Source: Lacticaseibacillus porcinae
GTDB lineage: Bacteria; Bacillota; Bacilli; Lactobacillales; Lactobacillaceae
DNA: 64,000 nucleotides
Reading direction: 5' to 3'
NCBI RefSeq assembly: GCF_003946305.1
Contig: NZ_RHNS01000005.1
Coordinates: 1 to 64,000, forward strand
Position numbers and translations under genes: made by a program. Positions 50,803-58,435 of this stretch are shown here, in pieces. The notes beneath the pieces were generated by a model that had not been told where the DNA came from, made no database searches, and was given only the letters and a program-made list of their open reading frames with translations. Position 1 is the first letter of the stretch. Each line of letters opens with the position of its first letter.

Positions 50803-52068
50803 TTAACGATATAAGTCTTGGTTTTGAGTGTTGCGCTTGCTTTCTTCCTCAGCAGCGCTACGATCATGTGCTTTCTTATTCAACAAGTGTTGCTGCACGT
50901 CGCCACGAAAAAGGTTCTTGATTGCCTTCAGCGAAGACAGGATGCCATGATTTGGTGCGCCACCAGCAGGTGAACGTTCTGGTAGATTAGTAGCACCCGT
51001 CTTGGAGTCGTCTTGCTTGTATTGATTCCACCGATCCTGCGCCAACATTTCTTTCAGCACTGAGTTTCCCATACGCGCAAAGAGTTCATCATACTTGTGG
51101 TCATAGTAATCTTGCGCCCGGTTCTCTTCCTTACCCGGCTGACCTTTGCCGTAGAGAAATTCACGGAAATTCACCTGAGTCATCAACTGCGAGTCGAACG
51201 CTTCTAGCTCCGTTTTGTGGTAAAGCTGCATGTACCGACTGGCGAAACCGTCAAGTAACGGGCGCAAGATTTTCATGCCATTCATGTTATAGCGCCACTG
51301 CCGCCGATCGTCAGGTAGCTTGCTATAAATCTGCTTGTAATAGTTCATCAGTTGCCGATCCGGGAGATCACACCAAAGCTCCTGATGAGCTGGCAAGCGG
51401 TCTCGAATCAGACTAGAAATCTTTGCAAGCGATGGATCACGATTCAACATTTCATTAGCGACAGCGGACTTAAACTTGCTGAGCGTCCCAGCCCTCAGGT
51501 AGCCTTTGCGCTCCTGAATTACCTTGCCATCGCGTTCAAATGCCATAAGCTCTCGCTGCGGATCAGGCTCGACCGTTGCGATATGAACATGAATGTTATC
51601 AGTGTTGAGATGAATCGACGCCGACCAAAGCGCCGAAGCCGTGAGTCCTTCATTGGTGAGCAGCTTAGCCATACCGGTACGAATCGCGGTGCGAAGCTTT
51701 TGTTGATCCACCTCTTGGGTTTGCAGATTGTAGATGCCATGTTCAGCTAGGAACGTGTTGTCAAAACTCACGACTGTCTGCCACATGACCGACCCATTAT
51801 GCTCAGCCTTTTCAAACGATTGCCGCAACTGCTTCCGTGCATCAAGATCGAGTTGGTCTCTACCCGCGGTGAAGATCCCAGTGCTCTTCTCAGGGTTCTC
51901 CATGTAGTGGTTGTAGCCATCATAGTTGACGGCATTCCAATCCTTGAAGTGCTTAGAACGCATCGCATCGGAGCGGTTGATGTAGTTGATATAACCGGAG
52001 AAGTGCTCGTCGCCTGGTCGCTCAAAGCGCATGACTGAAACAATCCCTGGACTACTGCTCACAATCAT
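50803..52068 (-). CDS. MobP2-type relaxase
   Basis: 421 residues. N-terminal relaxase domain with catalytic tyrosines among YINYINRSD and YDGYNHYME, and the metal-binding HxH in TDNIHVHIATVEP (about residue 158). The C-terminal part is charged and probably contacts the transfer machinery. It nicks the plasmid at oriT and leads the strand into the recipient. The start overlaps the preceding gene by 4 bases (AAGGGCGGCGA ATG). Third gene of the mob operon. Confidence 0.88.
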   Translation of the reverse strand: MIVSSSPGIVSVMRFERPGDEHFSGYINYINRSDAMRSKHFKDWNAVNYDGYNHYMENPEKSTGIFTAGRDQLDLDARKQLRQSFEKAEHNGSVMWQTVVSFDNTFLAEHGIYNLQTQEVDQQKLRTAIRTGMAKLLTNEGLTASALWSASIHLNTDNIHVHIATVEPDPQRELMAFERDGKVIQERKGYLRAGTLSKFKSAVANEMLNRDPSLAKISSLIRDRLPAHQELWCDLPDRQLMNYYKQIYSKLPDDRRQWRYNMNGMKILRPLLDGFASRYMQLYHKTELEAFDSQLMTQVNFREFLYGKGQPGKEENRAQDYYDHKYDELFARMGNSVLKEMLAQDRWNQYKQDDSKTGATNLPERSPAGGAPNHGILSSLKAIKNLFRGDVQQHLLNKKAHDRSAAEEESKRNTQNQDLYR

Positions 52069-52505
52069 TCGCCGCCCTTCATACGCTTGTACTTGTCACT
52101 GTTCCGATAGACTTGCTGTGCCTTGATCTGGTCGGCAATCTTCTCGTCGGCGCGCATAATCGCGTTGCTTTGCACGTCAGTCACCGGAAACTGTTCCTCC
52201 ATACCATGAAGCACAAGGAATCCATTTAACAACTCACGGAACATTGCGACGGTGCGCTCAGTTGATCCTGTCCGCAAGCGGATTGGATCGATCAATTGCT
52301 TGATTTCTGTTGCGACCTGCCGGGCTAAAGCTCGATTTCCTAACAGCTCGTTTTGCATTTCTTGATGCTCGCGAAGTAGTCCTTCGACGGCCTCGCCTCG
52401 GTTCTTGCACTGATGATCCGCCATGTACTGATCGATATACTTCCAGCCATACTCACCCGACTCAGGTGAATCTAGATATAAGACTCGGCGTTCATGCAAC
52501 GTCAT
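52065..52505 (-). CDS. Mobilisation accessory protein
   Basis: 146 residues (MTLHERRVLYLDSPESGEYG), helical and charged, no recognised domain. Its ATG at 52505 overlaps the stop of the upstream ribbon-helix-helix gene (TGATG), and its stop overlaps the relaxase start. It is therefore a likely relaxosome component or relaxase partner. Confidence 0.7.
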   Translation of the reverse strand: MTLHERRVLYLDSPESGEYGWKYIDQYMADHQCKNRGEAVEGLLREHQEMQNELLGNRALARQVATEIKQLIDPIRLRTGSTERTVAMFRELLNGFLVLHGMEEQFPVTDVQSNAIMRADEKIADQIKAQQVYRNSDKYKRMKGGE

Positions 52506-52756
52506 CACTCCCTTTCAATTCCCAATGAATCTAACAGTGCGTTGAGTACCTCTGTGTTGCACTGGATCACAACCTGGGACTGCTGTGCAAGTTCGCTCAA
52601 GTCATTCAGCTCGCCTTCCACATAATAGTCACGCGCGTGCTGATGAATCAGCCGCGCTAGGTACTTGTTTCGCGTCATACCTTTTGCATCTGCCAACTGC
52701 TTAATGATGGCGGCATCCGCATCTGCCACGCCTTTGATATGAATATCGACTACCAA
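52505..52756 (-). CDS. Ribbon-helix-helix type oriT-binding protein (candidate)
   Basis: 83 residues from a TTG at 52756 (MVVDIHIKGVADADAAIIKQ), 9 bases after GGAGG. The short beta-strand VDIHIKGV followed by helices (AIIKQLADAKGMTRNKYLAR) fits an Arc/MobC-like ribbon-helix-helix DNA-binding fold. It heads the mob operon and lies next to the inverted-repeat array, so it probably binds oriT and controls the operon. Confidence 0.72.
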   Translation of the reverse strand: MVVDIHIKGVADADAAIIKQLADAKGMTRNKYLARLIHQHARDYYVEGELNDLSELAQQSQVVIQCNTEVLNALLDSLGIERE

Positions 52757-52806
52757 CCAGATCAACCTCCTTTGTTCGAGTTCTACAAGCGCGTCAATTC
52801 AAAAAA

Positions 52807-53132
52807 TCGGCCTTGAAGTTTCTAACTTCGAGACCGAAAACCAAGTTCAAAACTAAGTGAAGGGTGAGTGCCATGACCCAACAGACCGGATCACAACACT
52901 CACCCTTCAAGTCCAAAATATCGACAGGGGCCGAATTTTGGACTTTTAGTAGATGAGCATAAGGGAAAACTGAACCCAAATATGGGTTACACCGCAGTGC
53001 GGTGGGTTTTCCAAAGGGGTCACATTCGTGACCCAAGTGCCTAAGATTCAGGCTTTAGGGCACAAGGAAAAATTCCCTTTGTGCCCAGTATTCAATGAGT
53101 TGTGCACCCAATTTCTTGATTTGTGCCCTAAA
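52807..53132. other. Candidate origin of transfer (oriT): dense inverted repeats
   Basis: Within 330 non-coding bases upstream of the mob operon are eight dyads: TCGG..CCGA (52807-52837); a perfect 12-base pair 52859-52870/52897-52908; a perfect 11-base pair 52909-52919/52935-52945; AACCCA/TGGGTT (52973-52988); ACCGC/GCGGT (52991-53003); GGGTCAC/GTGACCC (53017-53034); GGGCACAA/TTGTGCCC (53058-53086); and a perfect 12-base pair 53054-53065/53121-53132. The last two compete for the same arm. The position beside the relaxase genes makes this the best oriT candidate. No nic motif was identified. Confidence 0.72.
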
Positions 53133-53165
53133 ATCGGCATTCTTGGCACCAACAATTTCGGGGGT

Positions 53166-53978
53166 TCAATCCAGCTTTTCGGTATAATTTGTTCGTGCCT
53201 GACGGGCGCTAGTGATTGCTTTGCGAGTTTTCGTCGCCGTAGTTTGATGCTGCTTAATGGTAGATTTCGTCTGCGCGATCTTACTCTTGGTGTCAGACTT
53301 CTGAGACCCAGTTTGAAGATCCAACGACTGGTTTTGCTTCGCCAAGGTCTTCCTGAGCGTAGCAATGTTGGCCTTGTTCTTGGCCACCTTGTGCTTCAGT
53401 GTCTGGATCTTTTTCGAGTAGTATTGCACCATGTAGGCAAGATACTCTTGTTGAAGCTGATGCGTTGTTGGCCGCTTGTAGGAACCAGCGTCCTTTGCCT
53501 TTTGAACTAACAAGGCTTGGCTATTGGCCGCCTCCAAGCCGCTACCCGTTGTCTTCTTATCACCGATCACAACGTAGAGAAGAGCTTGCTTTTTGGGAAC
53601 TTGTTTGACCGTCACGACATAATAGTCTGGACTCACTTGAGTCAAAGTTGACGACAGGATCTCGCCATTTTCGTGACCCCTGGTGCGAACCTTTGAACGA
53701 ACCGTAGCCAGCGGATCAAGCTGATTGTCGCTAACATAAAAACCCAGACGGTACGTTTGATTATTGTAACGTTTAGCATTGGCATAGATGAAAGTGTTCT
53801 CGCCCATCACAAAGGACTTACCCGTGGTAAGCCCCGACTCGTTGATATTTTTGGGGAAGACAACGAACAAGACCAGCGTCACACCGATCGCCGCCAAGAT
53901 CCAACCAAACAGCTTCTTAAAGCGCCACTCGGCTTTATTGCGGTCCAAAATCTGGACATGTTTTTCTTCAACATCCAC
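53166..53978 (-). CDS. Conjugation-associated membrane protein with coiled coil
   Basis: 270 residues. One membrane helix at about 24-42 (LFGWILAAIGVTLVLFVVFP), an extracellular domain (about 45-170) and a long Lys/Gln/Thr-rich coiled coil at the C-terminus (KIQTLKHKVAKNKANI). No family recognised. Last gene of the leftward secretion operon, next to the oriT candidate. Possible structural or surface component. Confidence 0.65.
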   Translation of the reverse strand: MDVEEKHVQILDRNKAEWRFKKLFGWILAAIGVTLVLFVVFPKNINESGLTTGKSFVMGENTFIYANAKRYNNQTYRLGFYVSDNQLDPLATVRSKVRTRGHENGEILSSTLTQVSPDYYVVTVKQVPKKQALLYVVIGDKKTTGSGLEAANSQALLVQKAKDAGSYKRPTTHQLQQEYLAYMVQYYSKKIQTLKHKVAKNKANIATLRKTLAKQNQSLDLQTGSQKSDTKSKIAQTKSTIKQHQTTATKTRKAITSARQARTNYTEKLD

Positions 53979-53995
53979 CAGTACTCCTCCTTCCT

Positions 53996-54622
53996 TTACT
54001 GATCGTTACCGGCCTGATCGGTGACGGCGGTGAACATTTGACTATGTCTCACCAGTCCTCGATCAAAGCGTGCCAGTAGCACACTTGAGTATTGAGTGTG
54101 ACTGCTATCGTATGAGTAAGAGTACGTCATGTGGACACTTACCAACGCATCCTTGCCGGCTCCGGGTTGGATCATCGCAGTAATGGTATTCCACTCGATC
54201 TCATAGGCCGTCGCCTTCGTCTGAGTCCCCGCAGTCGCGGTAGTCGGTGCCAGTTGATCGACTTGTTCTGGGGTCGCCACCTTCTTCAATGCAGCCCGCT
54301 TTGCGGTCACGCTCGGTGAATAGTTCTGGAGAATTTTGGCGTACTGGATGGCCGTATTCTTGAGCTTCTGTTCACTTGACTTGTAAGAGGAGAGCTCGGC
54401 TTCGGCAGACTTTTGAGCCGCCTTGGCCGCTGATTCTGCGGCCGAATTGTTACTCGGTGCAGCCCGCTCTTTCTGCTTCACCACGCGCGTTTTCGTCACA
54501 ACTCGTGGTGTTTGCTGTGAAACACGATACCAGCAGCCACCCATCACAACCGCCAAGACAGTTGCGAGGATGGCATAGCTAATTAAAGCGGTCCGTCCTA
54601 AATTATCGATTCTAAAATTCAC
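53996..54622 (-). CDS. Conjugal transfer membrane protein (VirB8-like candidate)
   Basis: 208 residues. One membrane helix near the N-terminus (ISYAILATVLAVVMGGCWY), an Ala/Lys/Glu coiled coil (about 50-95) and a C-terminal domain of about 100 residues (EWNTITAMIQPGAGKDALVS; MTYSYSYDSSHTQYSSVLLA). The architecture matches the VirB8/TrsM-type proteins of Gram-positive secretion systems, but this is inference from layout. Confidence 0.6.
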   Translation of the reverse strand: MNFRIDNLGRTALISYAILATVLAVVMGGCWYRVSQQTPRVVTKTRVVKQKERAAPSNNSAAESAAKAAQKSAEAELSSYKSSEQKLKNTAIQYAKILQNYSPSVTAKRAALKKVATPEQVDQLAPTTATAGTQTKATAYEIEWNTITAMIQPGAGKDALVSVHMTYSYSYDSSHTQYSSVLLARFDRGLVRHSQMFTAVTDQAGNDQ

Positions 54623-54631
54623 TTGATCACC

Positions 54632-55612
54632 TCATTTTTTATGGATATAAACGTATGACGAAACATTACTGAGAGTCTGATAGTTCGGCCCAGTTGATGA
54701 CGGAAAACCCGTACCACCTTGAGAAATTTTGATGGTTCCAGCGCTGCGATTGTATGCTTCCACGTAGGCGACGTGCCCATACTGTGGATCAGCTCGCCAC
54801 GTCCCAACCATCTGCCCCGCCGCAAAAACAACGACCGTGCCAGCCGCAGGAGTTCGGTTCACAGTGAAGCCCGCAGCTGCTGCCGACGTGCCCCATTGAC
54901 AACCATTGCCCCAGCCATTACCGGCCCAGCCGCTACGCGCTTTAGCGAACCAGGTGCATTGACCTTTTGGATATGTGTTACCAGCAGTGTTGAGTTTATA
55001 TTGACCGGTTAGCTCCGATTGGTCGATGCCAGACAAATCAATTTTGCCAGGCACCGACTTAAATCGTGGCGATCCTTGAGGTCCTGAGTGCAGCCATTCC
55101 ATTTTTCTGACACCTAAGATTGTTGTCCAGCCGATCGATGATTTCCAATCAGAGTTATTGAAAAAGGCAAGCAGTTGATCCAGGGCATTAAGCCTGTTGG
55201 TGTGTCCTTCCAGCGCGTAATTTGCGAATGTTCCTGCCGTGTACTGGAGGATACCCGCCGCCTCGTTACCACCGGAATTCATGTCTTGAACCTGCTGAAT
55301 AACGGCAGCGTTGCCGCCTGATTCATTTTGGATAACAGCTTCTAGGTTCTTGATAAACTCATCGCTGGGATCCGCATTCATCGCGGTTGCGGCAATTTTT
55401 ATGAGCTGTGGATCGTATTCACCGTTGGTGGCAACATCGCTGCTATCGGTGCTCGATTGACTAAGAAACATCGACAAAATGCCAACCGTAAAGACCGTCA
55501 CCAGCAATAGCCCCACAGCCGTCATGATTGCCGGAAGACCAGTCCATGCGACAAATCGGCGAACTAAAAGGGCGTTCTTCAGTGCCTGCTTTTCATGATG
55601 TGAATCCATCAA
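54632..55612 (-). CDS. trsG: Conjugative cell-wall hydrolase (SLT + CHAP)
   Basis: 326 residues. A membrane helix at about 25-50 anchors it. A lysozyme-like domain follows (VIQNESGGNAAVIQQV with the catalytic Glu; GILQYTAGTFANYA), then a CHAP peptidase domain with catalytic Cys in PKGQCTWFAKAR and His in YGHVAYVEAYN. It opens peptidoglycan so that the transfer channel can cross the wall. Its start overlaps the VirB4 stop. TrsG/VirB1-like. Confidence 0.9.
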   Translation of the reverse strand: MMDSHHEKQALKNALLVRRFVAWTGLPAIMTAVGLLLVTVFTVGILSMFLSQSSTDSSDVATNGEYDPQLIKIAATAMNADPSDEFIKNLEAVIQNESGGNAAVIQQVQDMNSGGNEAAGILQYTAGTFANYALEGHTNRLNALDQLLAFFNNSDWKSSIGWTTILGVRKMEWLHSGPQGSPRFKSVPGKIDLSGIDQSELTGQYKLNTAGNTYPKGQCTWFAKARSGWAGNGWGNGCQWGTSAAAAGFTVNRTPAAGTVVVFAAGQMVGTWRADPQYGHVAYVEAYNRSAGTIKISQGGTGFPSSTGPNYQTLSNVSSYVYIHKK

Positions 55613-57522
55613 GCACCACCTTCAAACGTCCTCAATTCTTCGTCTGTGACTTGGAAATTCATGTGCAGCTTATCGGTGCCGATCAACAAGTACGCCTCGC
55701 CTTTTCCGAAGTCAGGCAAGCTAGCGAAGTCCTGTTCCGTCATCATATTACCGAACAGTGACCGGAGGATCCCCGGATTTTCTTTGGTCTTGATCGTCGA
55801 AACATCGTGCTTCATTAGCACCTTATACTGGCAGAGTGAGTACAACTGATTCAGTGCGTTGACCGCCTTAACCATACCCTTATCGGACACATTGGCACCG
55901 CTTGGAAACATCCGCTCCAAGCGCTGCGTGGCCAAGACAATCGACCCAAACATCTTGCGGTCTTCAGACATTAATTTGACAAAGAAATCTGCGACGAAAG
56001 ACTTATCTGTGTTCAAGATTGTGTGGCATTCGTCAATGATCATCAACCAGTGCTGCACATCGATCAGGTCTTTTTCACGCGCGTCGTAGGCTTTCTTTTG
56101 AGCGCGGCCAAGGCGCATGCAGTTGTTATATGAGTCGATGATTGCGTTATAAATCTGCAAGTCTTGGATGGAGTCTTGCATAGCGTCGATCGTGCTCAGT
56201 TGATACGAAACCACTTGTAAATCGCTCAAGTCTGGGAAGCTCGAATATCCGTCAAAGAGATCACCAAAGGTTGACTTCAGTTGACCCAGTGACAACAAAA
56301 TCGACTCATAATAACGTGTCATTTCTGGATAGAGACCCTTGGTGGAGGCATTCTGAATGAACGCCACAATGTCTGAAAGTGTCGGGTACTCCGTGGCTGT
56401 CAAAGCCGTCACCGGTGGCCGGTCTGGATCAAGATAGTGGTGCTGCTTGTAGTATCGATCGCACAACTGTGAAAAGGCATTGGCTGTGCGTTCATCGGCA
56501 TCTCGATCTAACAACCGATACTTAATCGCCAAGCCCCCAATGTGGGCCCGATACGATGCAATGACATCCGTATCAGAGGTCTTTTCGTCATATTGGGTTG
56601 GGTAGACCTGAAACATATTGATGATACCGTCAGATCCATCAAGGTTGATCACCGTGCCTTTGAACTTCCGCACCAGCGTCGCAAACTCACCCGTCCGATC
56701 AAACACTCGTACTAGATCACCGCGAATGGCCCGCTCCCATAGGATTTTCTTGAGGCTAGTGGACTTGCCACTTCCCAAGTCTCCTGAGAGAAATGTATTG
56801 TAATACGTCCGCGTGTTAGTGACACGAAACATGTCCCAATAGACCGTCCCGCCAGTTGGCGTATAACCGAAGTACGAGCCATACGGATCACTCAAGGAGG
56901 TTTGATTATGCGCGTAGCCCAGTCCCATGACCTGCCCGCTTAACGGTAAACCTGTGCGTCCGCTAGGTAAGCGCGACTGTTCGACAATCGGCAAGAACAT
57001 CGACTTGTATTCGTCGGCGTTCTCATCCAAAAAGACCGTCGCGCCGTAGCCATCAGTCGCCAGATCAGAGATCACATCGTTGACTTTACGGTTCAAGTGA
57101 TCCACAGAATCCGCGTAGAGGTAGATGCGCATGCTGACCTGCTTGATCACCTCGCCTTGTTTATTAAGCTCTACGGACAACTGCCGCAGCGGTAACAATT
57201 CTTGATCGATCAGGTCGCTTTCTGTCGTCGAATAGGCACGATGTCGTTGAATCTCAAGTTCGGAAATTGAGCTTGAAATTTGCTTGGCATAGTTAATCTT
57301 GGGATTAGTGTAATAGTCCACCACCGCTGTTGCACCATGCACCGCCGTCAGCTTTTTAAGCCAAAAATCGCTGAAGGTGTCGGGGATCTCATAGACATGC
57401 ACACAGGCCATAAAGACGCTGCCCAGCCGCACGAAGTACTCGCTCTTGGTATCTAGTCCGCCTGCTGGTTGGATCTGATAGACGAACCCGTCGTCGATCA
57501 CCTTACTATTGTTCTTCTTCAC
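55609..57522 (-). CDS. trsE: VirB4/TrsE conjugation ATPase
   Basis: 637 residues from a GTG. Walker A is GDLGSGKSTSLKK (about residues 247-259), Walker B is WLMIIDECHTI (about 490) and ATQRLERMFPSGANV follows. The N-terminal 220 residues form the VirB4 docking part. It powers assembly of, or transport through, the type IV secretion channel. It overlaps trsD upstream and the wall hydrolase downstream. Confidence 0.94.
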   Translation of the reverse strand: MKKNNSKVIDDGFVYQIQPAGGLDTKSEYFVRLGSVFMACVHVYEIPDTFSDFWLKKLTAVHGATAVVDYYTNPKINYAKQISSSISELEIQRHRAYSTTESDLIDQELLPLRQLSVELNKQGEVIKQVSMRIYLYADSVDHLNRKVNDVISDLATDGYGATVFLDENADEYKSMFLPIVEQSRLPSGRTGLPLSGQVMGLGYAHNQTSLSDPYGSYFGYTPTGGTVYWDMFRVTNTRTYYNTFLSGDLGSGKSTSLKKILWERAIRGDLVRVFDRTGEFATLVRKFKGTVINLDGSDGIINMFQVYPTQYDEKTSDTDVIASYRAHIGGLAIKYRLLDRDADERTANAFSQLCDRYYKQHHYLDPDRPPVTALTATEYPTLSDIVAFIQNASTKGLYPEMTRYYESILLSLGQLKSTFGDLFDGYSSFPDLSDLQVVSYQLSTIDAMQDSIQDLQIYNAIIDSYNNCMRLGRAQKKAYDAREKDLIDVQHWLMIIDECHTILNTDKSFVADFFVKLMSEDRKMFGSIVLATQRLERMFPSGANVSDKGMVKAVNALNQLYSLCQYKVLMKHDVSTIKTKENPGILRSLFGNMMTEQDFASLPDFGKGEAYLLIGTDKLHMNFQVTDEELRTFEGGA

Positions 57523-58102
57523 TGGTATCCACCCCCGGATTATTCATCAGCCGATACATCAGTTGCTTTTCTGCGATCGTCGTCGGTTGAAAGCCATAGA
57601 CCGCGCCCTTCGCTTTAGCATCTTCAATATTGGCCTCAAGCTGTTTAGGCGTCGTGCCAAACAACATGATCCAACTGGACAACTTGCGATAATGCTGCTC
57701 AAGGTATTGGAGGTTGTAAAGCTCCTTTTCCAACTGCTCAACCCGGAATGGGTCGGTAGTGGTCTTGATCAAGTGCCGGAAATATTGCTGCTGCACGTCG
57801 TTGTTTTCTGGAAAGTTCAAGAAGATTTCTTTGACCGAATGCGTGTACTGCCGCATAAACCGCCATGAACCATTCTCAATCGCATCAGCCTCTTGCAGAG
57901 TCAGTCGGTCTAAGTCATGCTTTTCAGGCTTCATGACGTCGGCGTAGTAAGTAGACAGGCCACTCTTGAGAATGATATAGCCTTGCTTGCTAATACCGAC
58001 GATCGGCAAGATTGCAGTGATCTTTCCGCGCTGCTTACGTTCATCAGTCTTAGTCCGCTGGTCACGTTCCTTGCGTCGATCGAGCGCATTAAATCCGGCC
58101 AT
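57506..58102 (-). CDS. trsD: TrsD-like conjugation protein
   Basis: 198 residues from MAGFNALDRRKERDQR. Soluble and highly charged at the N-terminus; the segment ITAILPIVGISKQGYIILKS and later FGTTPKQLEANIEDAKAKG resemble TrsD-type proteins, which look like the N-terminal module of some VirB4 proteins. The ATG at 58102 follows GAAGGTG. It overlaps both neighbours, as expected for a co-folded partner of TrsE. Confidence 0.8.
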   Translation of the reverse strand: MAGFNALDRRKERDQRTKTDERKQRGKITAILPIVGISKQGYIILKSGLSTYYADVMKPEKHDLDRLTLQEADAIENGSWRFMRQYTHSVKEIFLNFPENNDVQQQYFRHLIKTTTDPFRVEQLEKELYNLQYLEQHYRKLSSWIMLFGTTPKQLEANIEDAKAKGAVYGFQPTTIAEKQLMYRLMNNPGVDTSEEEQ

Positions 58103-58424
58103 GGCGAGCACCTTCTTTCTCCTCGTGGAATTGGTAGACTGGCCGTTGGATCGCATGGTACGTCCGACGCGATTTACGGACGATCTGCATCAGTACCTGG
58201 TAATTTTTCTTGTCGTAAACACTAGATGGCGACAGCATCAAATACGTGATTGCCGCTGTTTCAATTGGAGCTAGGGCTTGTAGAAACGGTGAGACAAAAC
58301 GAGTGAATAGCAGCCAGGAGATCCCCGATGCTACCAAGATCACGATGAAATCTGCAATCGTGAGGTTCTTTGAATACTGTGCCTTCATCATCATCTTTTT
58401 TGAAAACTGGATATTGTGATACAT
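58089..58424 (-). CDS. trsC: TrsC-like / VirB3-like membrane protein
   Basis: 111 residues with two hydrophobic segments (ADFIVILVASGISWLLF and LAPIETAAITYLML) and a basic C-terminal tail. Size, order before trsD and trsE, and topology fit a PrgI/VirB3-type inner channel protein. Confidence 0.75.
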   Translation of the reverse strand: MYHNIQFSKKMMMKAQYSKNLTIADFIVILVASGISWLLFTRFVSPFLQALAPIETAAITYLMLSPSSVYDKKNYQVLMQIVRKSRRTYHAIQRPVYQFHEEKEGARHGRI

Positions 58425-58435
58425 CTAATCGCCTC

